Below are positions 35,394 through 46,779 of a stretch of 64,000 nt of DNA, in pieces (position 1 is the stretch's first letter; the number at the start of each line of letters is the position of its first letter). Source of the stretch: Carex sylvatica (Eukaryota; Streptophyta; Magnoliopsida; Poales; Cyperaceae). The notes below the pieces were generated by a model that had not been told where the DNA came from, searched no databases, and saw only the letters and a program-made list of their open reading frames with translations. The stretch covers positions 248,001 through 312,000 of the forward strand of contig CAXKVR010000044.1 of assembly GCA_964058845.1 (NCBI GenBank). Direction: 5' to 3'. The position numbers were made by a program, and so were the translations under genes.

Positions 35394-35398
35394 CAAAT

Positions 35399-35700
35399 GT
35401 CATCCTTATGCAACCTAACATGACATAAAGCTTTGCACTCGCTTCTCTACATCGATCTTTCCTTTTCGGGTGTCTTTTCAATTAGTCCACCAATCATCTC
35501 CTCCATTTGCTTCTTTGTCTTTCTGGTTGTCCCTTCTTTCAAACAAATCATTCTCAAAGTGGTCTTTATCCCTTTCGAATTTACGTAGCTGGATAGCTTA
35601 CGAATACTAAATCCAGCAATGTATCCGTACGCGTTGTAAAAATCATAAGTCTATTTTTCACTATCAAACTCCATTCATGTATGAGACTCAATACTTTGTT
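35399..35700 (-). pseudogene. FAR1-type DNA-binding domain fragment
   Basis: On the minus strand a frame from about 35680 reads MEFDSEK, a stop, then TYDFYNAYGYIAGFSIRK and, lower down, CLKEGTTRKTKKQ and ECKAL. These are the landmarks of the FAR1 domain (PF03101), the zinc-binding DNA-binding part of FHY3/FAR1-related proteins derived from MULE transposases. The in-frame stop and the copia insertion at its 3' side make it a fragment. It is separate from the FAR1 domain at 37.8-38.1 kb. Confidence 0.65.
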
Positions 35701-35731
35701 CTCCTATTCCATCTATTACCATATCTTTTAG

Positions 35732-36533
35732 GAAAAATTGGTTATTTGTCACTCCAAAACCTTAAAATTTGAAAAATGCCATCCCGAAATTAGAAATCAT
35801 CCTAATGCCACTCTAAACTTAAATAATTTTTAATTTTGTCATAAATAATAATTAATGACTAAAATACCCTCCCCATCCTCTTCCTCTCCATTCCTTTTCT
35901 ATTTTTGTGTCCTTTTATTACACAGGGGCACTGATTTGTTGTGTCCTTTTGTTCTCTAACAGGCACACTGAGGATCCCATTTCTATTTCTGACTAATGGT
36001 AAGTTCTATATCTTAGATTCATATGTTACGGTTGATCTGCGCTTGATCTTTAAATTTTGATTTTTATTATTAAAATGAGGTGGCATTCCTGAGTCAAAAA
36101 GAGCATCTGAGTTAAGCAAGCTTTTAGGTGTGAACGTATCACCTCAACAGGTACCTTTCCTCTCATGCTCCTTTTTGCATTATGAAACTCACGAGTTAGG
36201 ATACTACTGGCATATACTAGATACTAGTGTATGCAGATTAATTGCTCTTTCTTTTGAATGAGATAATTACTTGAATTAATTATGAAATTCTTAGAACATT
36301 TATGGTCTCTGATTCAACTGATCTAGTTTAGTTTTTCTTTATTTGGTTTAAGTGGACACAGAAATAGAAATGGGATGGAGAGGAAGGGGATGGAGAGGGT
36401 ATTTTAGTCATTAATTATTATTTGTGGCAAAATTAAAAATTAACTAAGTTTAGAGTGGCATTATGATGATTTTTAATTTTGGAATGGTATTTTTTAAATT
36501 TTAAGGTTTTGGAGTGGCAAATAACCAATTTTC
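35732..36533. mobile_element. Long-arm MITE with GAAAATTGGTTATTTG termini
   Basis: The left arm (35732-35890) begins GGAAAAATTGGTTATTTGTC; the right arm (about 36390-36533) is its reverse complement (GAAAATTGGTTATTTGCCAC on the minus strand). Arms of about 150 bases with shared TTTAGAGTGGCA and ACTAAAATACCCTC blocks. The centre is non-coding. It lies between two FAR1-related fragments. Confidence 0.75.
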
Positions 36534-38127
36534 TCAACATCCAAAGTTACAATAAGTAGTATTGTGAAAACTTGAAATCTTGTACTTGCTTGAGGATCCA
36601 TTTTTCTCCAACTTTTTTTTCTTCAACTTGGGGCATTCCATAAGCTCATCTTGGAATGAATTGAAGATGTTTCGTGTGTACAATTCAGCAGCTTGTTCTT
36701 CAAGTGGAGATTTTAAATTCAAAATTGGAGTTTTGTATATTGAAGCAAATCGCTCTGCATGCTCCGCCTTATATCGATGCTCAAGAGCATGCTCGTACCT
36801 GAGCACAAATTTTCTCAAAGTAGTGCCTTTGTTAAGAAATGAATCAAAAAAAGAGTGTATGCTCTCACATCTTTGGGTGGTATTCATACCGGCGTAAAAT
36901 ATAGTACGGTTGTAAACGGAAATTCAAGATTTCTGAATATCAAATAAATTATTTAACCACTCATCCTCCATAAGTTTATAGTCTTTCGTAATCCTCTTCC
37001 ATTCATTATCAAATTGCTCAGTAGTGATCAAATAATACAAACAATTATTCATATCTCGAGAAAATAGTGAGTTATCCTTGTAAAGGAAACCGTATTTTTC
37101 TGGAAATTTATTCATGATGTACCAAAGGCAAAATTTGCGGGAAACGGTCGGAAAAACCTTTCTTATTGCTCGTAGTACTGACGAGCGGTCGAAACCAAAC
37201 ATTTTTCAAAATTTACCACCCACCGAATGTAGCCAAGTCTCAAATAATCACACAAATGTTTCTTCTTGCTCATTTTGCAACAAGGCGAAACCAAACATTA
37301 TGGATTTGGTATGATTATTGACACCAACAAAGTTTCCCAAAGGCAAACTATACTTGTTAGTTTTATAACTTGTATCAGAGACCAACACATCGCCAAACTG
37401 CTCGTAGTACTGACGAGCAATCGAATATATCCAAAAGAAATTTATCACCATATCCTCTTCATCAGTTTGGATTTCATAAAAGAAATTTGGATCTTGTGAT
37501 TTCTTCTCAGTACAATATTGCACCACGGCATGTGCATCTCCGCTGTCCAAATTCTTCCTCCTAAGGTATCTTTTATGATTCCAATAATCTCTTTGTGAAA
37601 CATTTATACTTGCATCACAATTAACAATATCCGACACTCTACCAATCGGAAGATCTGTTTCGCTACACTTTTCCACTATACTTTTTGCCATAGACGGCAT
37701 CCCTCCCGATTGTTCTAAGTAGATCCGACTATTGGGACTAACCAAAAGATGGTTGTGTTCCTTTTTAATCTTTTCCACCTTCTACCTTCCATTCTTATTT
37801 AACACACTTATATTATACCGGACAACCACTTCTACGGGTTAAGGTTTTTCTGCTCTTTCTTTTCTTTATCCAAAACAACAACATCATTTGATTTTTTTTC
37901 TCTTCACAAAATCCAGCACAAGAGCATACATACTGGCGGTAACAAATTTTATCCGTGTGTGCAAAATTAATGGTCCTCCTTACTCGTACCGTATATCCCT
38001 TCGATATAGCAAAATTGTAATAAAAAGTTTCAAACTCCTCAAGAGATGCAAACGCCATGCCTTTCCATGGAACGATATCATTACCACTCTTCTTATTTTC
38101 GTGAGTAAAAACTGTCTCTGTTTTCAT
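36534..38127 (-). pseudogene. FAR1-related (FRS/MULE-derived) pseudogene
   Basis: Minus strand. 38127-37813: FAR1 domain with WKGMAFASLEEFETFYYNFA, GYTVRVRR and RRSGCPV. 37778-37248: KIKKEHNHLLVSPNSR, then the start of the MULE transposase domain with VLVSDTSYKTNKYSLPLGNF and GVNNHTKSIMFGFALLQNEQ (first catalytic aspartate present). 37202-36924: FGFDRSSVLRAIRKVFPTVS, LWYIMNKFPEKYG. 36887-36534: NTTQRCESIHSFFDSFLNKG and the long helical part. The SWIM zinc finger that normally closes the protein is absent. A stop near 37783 and frame breaks near 37810, 37240 and 36910 disable it. Domesticated FRS gene or plain MULE transposase cannot be decided. Confidence 0.8.
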
Positions 38128-38159
38128 CCCTTCACCTATAGAAGCATCGTCCTAATATA

Positions 38160-39010
38160 AAATAATGTTCAATGAGATTTAGTATCACATAATATCGTAA
38201 GGCGAAAAACATAATGAACTATAAAGCTTAATACTTTTCTGAATTCAAATTTTATTATGATATGTATACAAAAATTTTAACATTATTTTGCATAGTTATA
38301 TTACCTTTTTATATAAGTACAATGCAAAAATTACCGAGGACTTTCAATCTGCATCTATAAGAAGTACACAATCTGGATTTTGGTTGAACCTCCAATTAAT
38401 TTGATTATTTCTCAGTTAGTAAAAAAAAACCTGAAATTTCATTTGTTGGTGATGCTTAGACTCTCTAAGGAATCTTATTTTAATTTTTTCAAGTGCACGT
38501 GACACAGAAGTATGTAGATAGAATTAAAATTTCCGAGTGCTCTCAGAGGGAATTTCATTTGGTGATAAGATTAAGGATCTTGATTAATATTTGAGTTTCG
38601 TTACTCTTGGGTATTGAAAGGAATTTAATAGGGAAATTACATCAGATAATGAAGATGGTGGCGATGAGGGCTCGACGGAGGTTGGAAGCATGGCTGGTTC
38701 CATGGCGGAGGGAGCAAGTGCGGAGGGAGGAACTGCAGCAGCAATTTCGTTCACTAGAGAAAGAGGGGAAGAAAGAAGAGTCATGGCAACTTCAATCACG
38801 GAAAGGAATCAGAAGCGATCTCCTAGCACTGGAGAGGATAGGCCACAATCTCCTACCTATTTTGTTCACTGGAGAGGAAAGAAAATATTTTAGCGCCTAT
38901 TTTGGAAACGAAGAGTCGGAGATGGAGAAATATCTGCACCGTTCATCAGAAATAAAATATGCGGTCCAAGATTTGAAACAATTCTGGAGCATGAAATATT
39001 GGTGCATTTG
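38160..39010. other. Intergenic region upstream of the FAR1 pseudogene
   Basis: No supported gene. Open frames at 38607-39011 (plus) and 38584-38799 (minus) overlap each other and match nothing I recognise. The end (about 38960-39010) repeats the right arm of the MITE that follows (TTGGTGCATTTGAACCCTCC). Confidence 0.45.
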
Positions 39011-39040
39011 AACCCTCCTCATATATATATATATATATAG

Positions 39041-39425
39041 AGGAGGGTTCAAATGCACCATAATTTTTGTGCTCCAATATTCTCCACATCTATTGTCTCT
39101 GTTTTCAAAGTCCGAATAATCGATCCGAACCGCTCAATATAATCTTCATAATAAAATATGCTTGGGGATCAAATTTTATATTTTTTTTTTAAAATTTACT
39201 ATTTTTTTAGATAGATACAAAATCACTGTTTTAAGGAGATTCTGGACCATCCGATAAAGTGGTATTGTACCTATGTAAAAAGATAGTAAAAAAATTTGGT
39301 CTCCAAGCATATTTTATTATAAAGATTATGTTGAGCGATTCGGATCGACCGTTCGGACTTTAAAAACATAGATAAAGGATGTAGAACATATTGGAGCACA
39401 AAGTTATGGTGCATTTGAACCCTCC

Positions 39426-39426
<1 letters not shown>
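39041..39426. mobile_element. Palindromic MITE (family 1, first member)
   Basis: Arms start GAGGAGGGTTCAAATGCACC on the left and, as reverse complement, GGAGGGTTCAAATGCACC on the right; the pairing continues inward through TTGTGCTCCAATAT and CGGTCCGA/ATCGATCCGAACCG-like blocks over nearly the whole length. It sits between TA dinucleotide runs (39022-39040 and 39427-39448). Confidence 0.75.
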
Positions 39427-39451
<25 letters not shown>

Positions 39452-39463
<12 letters not shown>

Positions 39464-39866
39464 ACCTGCTAGCATGTTATGCGTAGCATAGAGGGCCTCC
39501 GTGCAATAGCTTAATATTTGATTTTTCCAAATCCTAACGGTTGATCCGAACCGTTCATATTGTTCTCCATATTAATATATGTTTGGAGACCAAATTTTAT
39601 ATTTTTTGGAATTTTTTTACTATGTTTTTAGATTTATTGAAAATCGTTGTTTTTTTTATGGTCCAGATTTGCTGAAAACAGTGATTTTCAATAAATCTAA
39701 AAAAATATTAAAAAATTTCCAAAAAATATATAATTTGGTTTCCAAATACATATTAATATGTAGAACAAGATGAACGGTTCGGATCGACCGTTAGGATTTT
39801 TAAAAGTCGAATATTGTGCCGTTGTAAGGAGGCCTTCTATGCTACGCATAGCATGCTAGCATATTC
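39452..39866. mobile_element. Palindromic MITE (related, second member)
   Basis: Left arm GCTAGCATGTTATGCGTAGC and right arm GCTACGCATAGCATGCTAGC pair, and the interior pairs from AACGGTTGATCCGAACCGTT inward to a centre near 39660. It shares the GATCCGAACCG block and layout with the MITE just upstream. Confidence 0.75.
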
Positions 39867-40741
39867 CTATATATATATTGAAGAAAAGGTCCTACGAAGG
39901 CCATCAGGGGACTATGACGTAGTGTTTTACAAACGGGCCAGGCTGAGCGGTCCTGGCAAAACCCGGGCACGGACACGAGCACGGGTGGGCACGGGCGACA
40001 TGGGTACACGGTACAATGGGCCGGGTAGCACGGATTTTTTTTTTCAAAAACCCTGCACTGCCCGTTTCAAACCCGTGCCCGTCTCGAGTTCGGAGGCAGG
40101 GCGGTCCGAGTAGGGGGCAGGGCAATCCAGGTAGGGGGGCAGGGCGGTCCGGGTAGGGTCCGGTCCGGTCCAGATTTTTTTTCTGTTTTATTTTACTGTT
40201 TTTTTTTGTTTTTTTTATTTTTTTCTATTTTTTTTCTTTGTAACCAATAAATTATAAATCAAAATTCATTTAAACTAAAATTCATTTGACATGGTTGATT
40301 AATTTTAAGTGATCAAAATTCATTTATTTTAAGTGATCACTTTCCAGTTTGATTAATTATCCTACTCGTATCTTTTTATTTTTTATGAACATAAATACTT
40401 CACAATTTTTAATATTAATTTCAAATAATAATATTTTTCTTATTTTATATTTTTTTTAGTTCATTTACGTTTAAATTTAAGAATGGTTATATCTATTTTA
40501 ATTGTTTATGTAATTATATCTTTCCTATAAAAATAAATAATACATATATACAAAACGAAATAAGAAAATCAAAAAATAAAAATTTTATTTGTTGTGAATT
40601 AAAGTCATAAATGTTCAATTTGTGAAAGTAAAAAACTAATTGAGATAAATGAAGGAAAAATAACATTGAAGTAAAGAAAATTACAACTATCAACTGATAG
40701 CTCAGCGTTGAAAGTAAAAATAATACAACGTCGAGATAATC

Positions 40742-41136
40742 CTAATCGGAATCAGAGTTCCACTGCTTCTTTCGTTTTCCCTTTTGCCTGCTTCGCTTAG
40801 ACTTGTCTAAGGCACAGGGTGGGCATATAAAATGCTTGAACCTTATATCCTCCCTTGTGCGTGCCGGGTAGGCACTAATGCAGAAATGGTAGAAAGCTTG
40901 CAAACATTCTGCGCAACAGAACATCTCGCTCCTCTTTCCATATTGGTCATAGTGGTTGCAAAAATCCACATTTTTTTTTGGGACTTTTCATGAAGGTTCT
41001 CGGAGTTTTCTTCTTTCATAAGTTTCTCGAGATCTCTTGAGCAAAAGTAGGGGAGGGCTCGTGTACGAGATTTCACTGAGGGCTCTGCAATCGAGCTAAG
41101 GGCTCGCGTATGAGATTCCGCTGTGTTGGCACTCAT
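40742..41136 (-). pseudogene. Small cysteine-rich (zinc-finger-like) reading frame in the hAT-like element
   Basis: Two overlapping minus-strand frames: 41136-40843 (MSANTAESHTRALSSIAEPS...) and 40969-40742. The second reads DFCNHYDQYGKRSEMFCCAE, then CLQAFYHFCIS, then HFICPPCALDKSKRSRQKGK and ends in NSDSD. The C-C-CxxC-H-C-CxxC spacing resembles a PHD- or ribbon-type zinc-binding fold with a basic tail, possibly a nuclear protein. A run of nine A/T at about 40970-40980 lies exactly where the frames switch, so a single-base slip may separate them. I do not recognise the family. Likely a captured or element-encoded gene. Confidence 0.45.
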
Positions 41137-41330
41137 TCTTAATAGAATAAATTCAGTTAGAATTAATTAATGAATAAACTAATTAATATAAATTCGGTTA
41201 GAATTAATAATGTTAATAAGTCTGTTTGCATAAATTCGAATTCTTCTTTAAAATGAATATTTATATTAGCAATTCTTCATTAGTAATTCTTCTTTAAAAT
41301 GAATATTTTTTGGAAAATCCAGGGCCATTC

Positions 41331-41427
41331 CAATACATCACCAAAACAATTTTAGTATAGACTATTTTGTACGTGCATCCCTTGGGTCGGTCTTCTGGTA
41401 CCAACTGTTTTGGTGATGTATCAGAAT
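41331..41427. repeat. Inverted repeat with 17-18 base arms
   Basis: ATACATCACCAAAACAA on the left pairs with TGTTTTGGTGATGTAT on the right across a 60-base loop. Small MITE or structured element. Confidence 0.6.
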
Positions 41428-41509
41428 TGCCGTAGATTCTCTTTGCCGAGTAGGCACCGTAGACTGTCTTGAGCTGTTTATGTTGCCCTCCAAATCTACA
41501 AGGGTATGT

Positions 41510-42530
41510 TTAGTTAGTTTGAGAATAAACTATTTAAAAGTAAATCTAACATTTTCAAAAATAAATCTAATCTATTCAAAAATAAATCTAACATTTTTAA
41601 AATAAATATAACTTATTAAAAAATGAATCCAACATTAAAAATCAAAATAAATACGAATTTAAAAATAAATCCAACATATTCAAAAATAATTCCAATTTGA
41701 AAAATAAAATCTAACCTATTTTTTTAACCTATTCAAAAATAAATTCAAATTTGAAAAATAAAACCTAACTTATTCAAAAATAAATGTAGTTACTTAACAT
41801 ATTCAAAAAATAAATCTAACCTATTTATTTAACCTATTAAAAATAAATTCGAATTTTAAAAATAAAATCTAACATATTAAAAAATAAATCAAATTACTCT
41901 ACATATTCACAAAAATGAATCTAACCTATTTTCTTAACCTATTAAAAATAAATTCGAATTTCAAAAATAAAATCTAACATATTCAAAATAAATCTAATTA
42001 CATCACATATTCAAACAAATAAATCTAACCTATTTTTTAACCTATTAAAAATAAATCCGAATTTCAAAAATAAAATCTAATATATTCAAAACAAATTACT
42101 TCACTTATTCAAAAAAAAAATCTAACATATTTTTTAACCTATTAAAAATAAATCCGAATTTCAAAAATAAAATCTAATATATTCAAAACAAATCTAATTA
42201 CTTCACATATTCAAAAAAATAAATCTAACATATTTTTTTAACCTATTAAAAATAAATCCGAATTTCAAAAATAAAATCTAACATATTCAAAATAAATCTA
42301 ATTACTTCACATCTAACAAATCTAACATAAACTAAATAAATCTAACATATTCAATAAATCTAACAAATCTAACATAAAATAAATCTAACAAATCTAATTA
42401 CTTAACAAATCTAACAAATCTAATTAACATAAAATAAATCGAACAAATCTAATTACTTAACATTCAATAAATCTAGCATAAACTAAATCTAACATTCAAT
42501 TTAAATTCTAAATTTCTCTACAAAAATAAA
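41510..42530. repeat. AT-rich tandem array (about 100-base unit, then 9-10 base units)
   Basis: A unit with AACCTATTAAAAATAAATCC, AATTTCAAAAATAAAATCTA and AATCTAATTACTTCACATAT recurs near 41831, 41937, 42040, 42137 and 42240. From 42300 it passes into simple AAATCTAAC units. The array is cut by the solo LTR at 42531 and resumes at 45029-45110. Confidence 0.8.
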
Positions 42531-45028
42531 TGTAACGTAGTGAAACTTTTAAAATAACAAGATTTCAAAATATAATTAAATATAGTTAGTAGTTAAAAAT
42601 CTAATGCGTGGAAATATTTTATACTGACTGATTGAGTTAAAGCGTCAAGAATCGAATTATAAATATAGAAAAACGGTCCAGTGCGGATGGATGACCCGCA
42701 CTGCGGGTGGCTTCACCCGCACTGGGACAAGTTCCTTAATAAACGGCTGCAATTTCCTATGGGTGCGGATGGTGGTGTGGATGGGCACACACACTGCGGG
42801 TGAGTTCTGTACTCTTCTGAAAATTCCGCTAAGTACTGAATGCGGATGGGAGCATCCGCACTGGCCTCAGTGCGTCCGCACTAGGCTCGGACATTTTTCT
42901 GCGCCGTGAGTGCGGCTGGACGGATCCGCAGTGCGGATGATTGATCCGCACTGTGGGGGTATGTTTGTTATTTGCGCAGTGAATGCGGCTGGATGGATCC
43001 GCAGTGCGGATGATTGACCCGCACTGGGGTGTATTATGTGCTATTTTTGATATTTTTGAAGGACTTATGAGCAAAATGGACCAAATAATCTTTCTCTTCC
43101 TCTTTTTAATAAATAAAAATATTACATAAGGGCTTAATTGTGAAATAAAACATTTACATAAAGGGCCTATTTGTAACAAACATTTTAAAGTTTGTTAATA
43201 ACAAAAAGTTGGAGGGTTATTTTGCAAAATTTCAATTAATACTTAAATCTCTTTCTTCTTCTTTCATTTTTCACGGGAATTAATTGAGAGAATTAGGGTA
43301 AGCCGAAAGAAAAAGAGAAAGAGAGAGAGAGAGAAATTGAGCGCGGAAACTGATCGAACTGACCGGAAAATTGAGATTCGAGCTGAATTGACGATCCTTG
43401 AACGATTCTAAAGCTTCAATTTGGTATATCTTTCTCTCTTGCAATTCCTTGAAAACCCTAAATTATTCGATTTGTCGTGATTTCGGTTGAAATTCGAATT
43501 AGGGTTTCAGTAATCGAGTTCTAGCTCGATTAGTTGTTAATTGGTGATAATTGATATGATTTGTCTTCCTTTTCTCTTGAAAACCATAATTCAAGTGATT
43601 TGTTAGATTTTTGGTGAAATTTCGAATTCGAATTTAATTTGAAACGTTATGACTCGATAATCGACTTGACTTGTATTTAAATCGATTGAATTTCTTTTAT
43701 TAATTCATCTATGCTTTGTTAACATAGGCATAGACCCTATCGAGTACGATTCAGCGAAATCGTCGGAAATTCGGAATCTCGTGATAACTGATTCTCTACG
43801 CATCTTATGCGATCAGGTGCGGGGGTTCACGGGATCTGTCTTGGGATTTATTTTTAAGAATTAAATAGTTACGTATAATGGCATGTTGAATTTCTAATTG
43901 CATGCATCATGACATTATTGCATAATTAAGTAAATGATATATCGGAATTGCTATATTTAGGATGACCTAGCATATTGGTATGGTTTTACTGATTGACTGT
44001 TCCTTTGATTCTGATAAGTGAATGAAACCACAGTACTGAATTGATATTGTTATATTATATTGTATATTCATAGTTATTGCAAAGTCTAGAGTCGACGCTA
44101 GACTTTGCCTCAGGAACCATATGCGCATTTGGGGAATGACCCCACTGAACCCAGTACCGGTTGGGTAGGGGATACTGTTATTACATATATTATTGTTGTG
44201 ATTGTAGGAACACTGAACTGCGGTGTTACCGTATTGATAATCTTTGTTTCTGATTGAATTACTTTATTGCTAATCGTGAAATTCTGACTGATATGCATGT
44301 TTAATTATGAACCAGAACCAATAGAACGGTTAAGCCGACGAAGATAGATAACTAATTTCTATTCTTCCAACCTGACTTAGAGAGTTTGCATTTAGGTCCA
44401 AACATCCTGAATAATTCCGTTTTGATTTTCTCCGAATGTGATAATAGTAGAAGTTCGCTTGAATTCCCTTTTAAAGTAATTGCATTTCATGATTTGCGAA
44501 TAAATAACTGAATAGTATACTAATGAATTGATTTAATTCTGATAATGGATTTCTTACAAATCCAGTAGCCCTATTTAAATTCTGCACTGAGAAACTGCGA
44601 ATAAGTTTCTCACCCCTTTTCCCCTCGTGGGTTTTTCAGGAAAGAAGGAATAGGATTTTGAGATCGTGCGGCGAGGAGAAGAAAGGAGAGGTATAGATAT
44701 GCCTTAATTAATGATCGTTTTGTACTAGTTAAGTACTCAGATCATATTTTGTTGTGTATAACCTTTGAACCAGACCTTTGTAAAACTTATTTTAATTATG
44801 TAGTGTAAATGTTTAATTCGTTAAGTAGGAGGTGTTGTAAGTAGGAGGTGTTGTAAGTAGGATGTGTTTTAATTATCTGATTTTCATTAACTGCGTGTCT
44901 GAAAGATTTAAATTATTTGGATAAAATTGGGATGAATATGAATCATCTCATCGTACATGCCTCGTGAGTATATAGAAAATATATATTCACGGCGTAACTG
45001 TCGCGCCCCCTGGTTCCGGGGTGTGACA
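42531..45028 (+). mobile_element. Solo LTR, family S, with perfect 5-bp TSD
   Basis: 2498 bases, begins TGTAACGTAGTGAAAC and ends CGGGGTGTGACA. Flanked by identical ATAAA (42526-42530 and 45029-45033). No gag, pol, primer site or second LTR, so a solo LTR left by recombination. It contains about nine GTGCGGA/TCCGCAC motifs (42672-43026), a GA microsatellite (43310-43335), a leader-like region with a possible splice donor CAG/GTGCGGGG (about 43814) and a TTTTTCAG acceptor near 44640. A copy of the same family lies at 59963-62776. Confidence 0.85.
44999..45028. repeat. Terminal hairpin of solo LTR 1
   Basis: TGTCGCGCCCC pairs with GGGGTGTGACA around a short loop, at the very end of the LTR; the same structure closes solo LTR 2 at 62748-62776. 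Confidence 0.65.
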
Positions 45029-45649
45029 ATAAATCTAACAAAAATTAAATCTAACATCAAATTTAAAATTTAAATTACTCTACAAAAATAAATTAATCTA
45101 ACATGAAATAAATGTAGACTTTAAATCTCGCGGGAAATTCTTGCGGGAGGTGCCGAACTTTGTAATTTTGATACCATTGTAATTTTGTTTGCATATTTGT
45201 AGAATTAATTAAATTTTCAACTATATTTTTTTTAAAACAATAAATTTGAAATTTAAAAATAATAAAATTTGAGATTGAGAGAATGAGATAATAGAGATGA
45301 AAATATTGAGAATTTGAGATGGAGATGCGAAAATATTGGGAGGAAGAGGGGTGTATTTAAAGAGTTTTGATTGGGAGAGGAATAAAATTTTAATTTTAAT
45401 TAAAAAAAATAGAAAAGGGTTCGGGCACGGGCACTGGTCACAGGTAGCTGGATTTGGGGGGAAGGAGATTTGAAATTTGAAAGAAAAAAACCGATACGGG
45501 TACACGGACACGGGTCAAGGGCACGGATTACCGTACATGAATATACGGTTGCGGGCACGGGTAAGGAGTTAAACCCGGCCGGGTTCACGGGTACGCAGAC
45601 CGGACTGGGTTCGATCCCCGGAGGTTTAATCAATACACTACTATAACGT

Positions 45650-46067
45650 GACATATAGCGCTTTAATTGAGCAGTTAGATAGCATTTAATACAAATATAA
45701 ATACTTTGCTATCTTGTGGAGTTGTAAATAATTAACTTTGTAAGTACTCTTTTTTTAATCAATAATTGAAATCGTTAGTAACCCCTTACGCCACTAACCA
45801 TAAAAAAAATATGTATTTTTTAAGTTTCCGCTTAATTTTTTTTATTTATTTATCGATAATCACCACATTCCTAAAAGTATCTCTCAAGCTCAACTATCAC
45901 TCCAAATCTGTTGCAGATATATAGGACCTTCAATTAGAGACAAATTAGACAAAGGTGCATGCATGCTTTTCTTCCCAACCAAAACAAAGATAGCAAGATA
46001 AACACAAAATTGAAAATACCACCAAAAAAAAAATTATATGGAATAATTGAGGAAAATTATACATTTA
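45650..46067. other. Intergenic sequence downstream of the third PGG gene
   Basis: Non-coding. The part from about 45930 to 46067 (TGCTTTTCTTCCCAA, then GATAAACA) resembles the downstream flank of PGG copy B near 17650-17760, so the duplicated segment begins here. Confidence 0.5.
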
Positions 46068-46700
46068 TTACTTATCAGATACTCGAGCTTGATTCGTGTC
46101 ACAATCTCTCGTTTCTGCACTGGAATTCCCACGACTGGGGATGAGGTCACGACCCACTACATCTTCAACCCAAGGAGCGCGCTGTCTGGCAAAGGAGCAT
46201 AAATACGGCAGAAAGAGGGCTGAATAAACAACAAACAACAAAACCCCCGCAGCAAGCACAATTACATAAATAGAAGTCGAAAGACTCCTCCCACAGCCTG
46301 CCGCATAGGCAATCATCAGGCTGATCAAGTCAAGCACCATGCTGATATACAGCATAACGACCTTAGACATATCACAATAGAACTTCTCACTCATGAGAAG
46401 TATTATTATAACCAACGATGTCATGAATGCAGTCGCATTAGCATAGAAAAAGGTTGTGTATCGTTCCGGAGATCTGTCACGAAGAATTGGAGAACCGGCT
46501 TCATGATTGGCATTGTCATCTTGCCAAAATCCTCCAAGTGGGTTTAGACCAGTTGTATATGTTACAGATGCGACTAGAACAGCGACAACCATAATCCACC
46601 CACGCATCTCATCAAACCACTTTTTTCTCGCAGCCTCTTTTGGCGAGAGGTTGTTATTGTTCTTTGGTGGAACAGTGCTGAGACTAATCTCAGAGGACAT
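46068..46700 (-). CDS. PGG-domain membrane protein, copy C
   Basis: A 210-residue single-exon paralogue of the genes at 8.9 and 17.8 kb. Seen: KKWFDEMRGWIMVVAVLVAS, GLNPLGGFWQDD (the PGG motif has become LGG), RYTTFFYANATAFMTSLVII and AYAAGCGRSLSTSIYVIVLA, with four hydrophobic helices. It is the most diverged copy. After the fourth helix it has a longer hydrophilic tail of about 45 residues (APWVEDVVGRDLIPSRGNSS) that the others lack. The ATG at 46700 is preceded by no other in-frame start. Membrane protein of unknown role; intact. Confidence 0.83.
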   Translation of the reverse strand: MSSEISLSTVPPKNNNNLSPKEAARKKWFDEMRGWIMVVAVLVASVTYTTGLNPLGGFWQDDNANHEAGSPILRDRSPERYTTFFYANATAFMTSLVIIILLMSEKFYCDMSKVVMLYISMVLDLISLMIAYAAGCGRSLSTSIYVIVLAAGVLLFVVYSALFLPYLCSFARQRAPWVEDVVGRDLIPSRGNSSAETRDCDTNQARVSDK

Positions 46701-46779
46701 GGTGGATTGAGAGCTGACTTGAGAATGGTGCTTAATTAGCTTCTTCTTTGATAGAATTGTTATATATGGATAATTAACA

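Larger units (their letters stand above)
39920..45640. mobile_element. hAT-like element containing an AT-rich array and a solo LTR
   Basis: Ends TAGTGTTTTACAAAC and, on the minus strand, TAGTGTATTGATTAAAC. Flanked by CTATGACG (39912-39919) and CTATAACG (45641-45648), a 7/8 octamer duplication. Both ends carry subterminal CGGGCACGGG repeats (39960-40160 and 45420-45590). No hAT transposase is visible. Without the solo LTR (42531-45028) it is about 3.2 kb. Confidence 0.68.

Noticed and set aside
38607..39011. 134-codon plus-strand frame near the FAR1 pseudogene
   Set aside because: Its end runs into a MITE arm, a minus-strand frame overlaps it, and it has no recognisable domain.
42531..45028. 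Solo LTR 1 as a 5' UTR and first intron of a host gene
   Set aside because: No coding exon follows; the region is bounded by a perfect 5-bp TSD and repeats at 60-62.8 kb.
45612..45630. tRNA-like B-box (GGTTCGATCCCCGG)
   Set aside because: No A-box, anticodon arm or acceptor stem could be paired around it; it lies in the terminal part of the hAT-like element.
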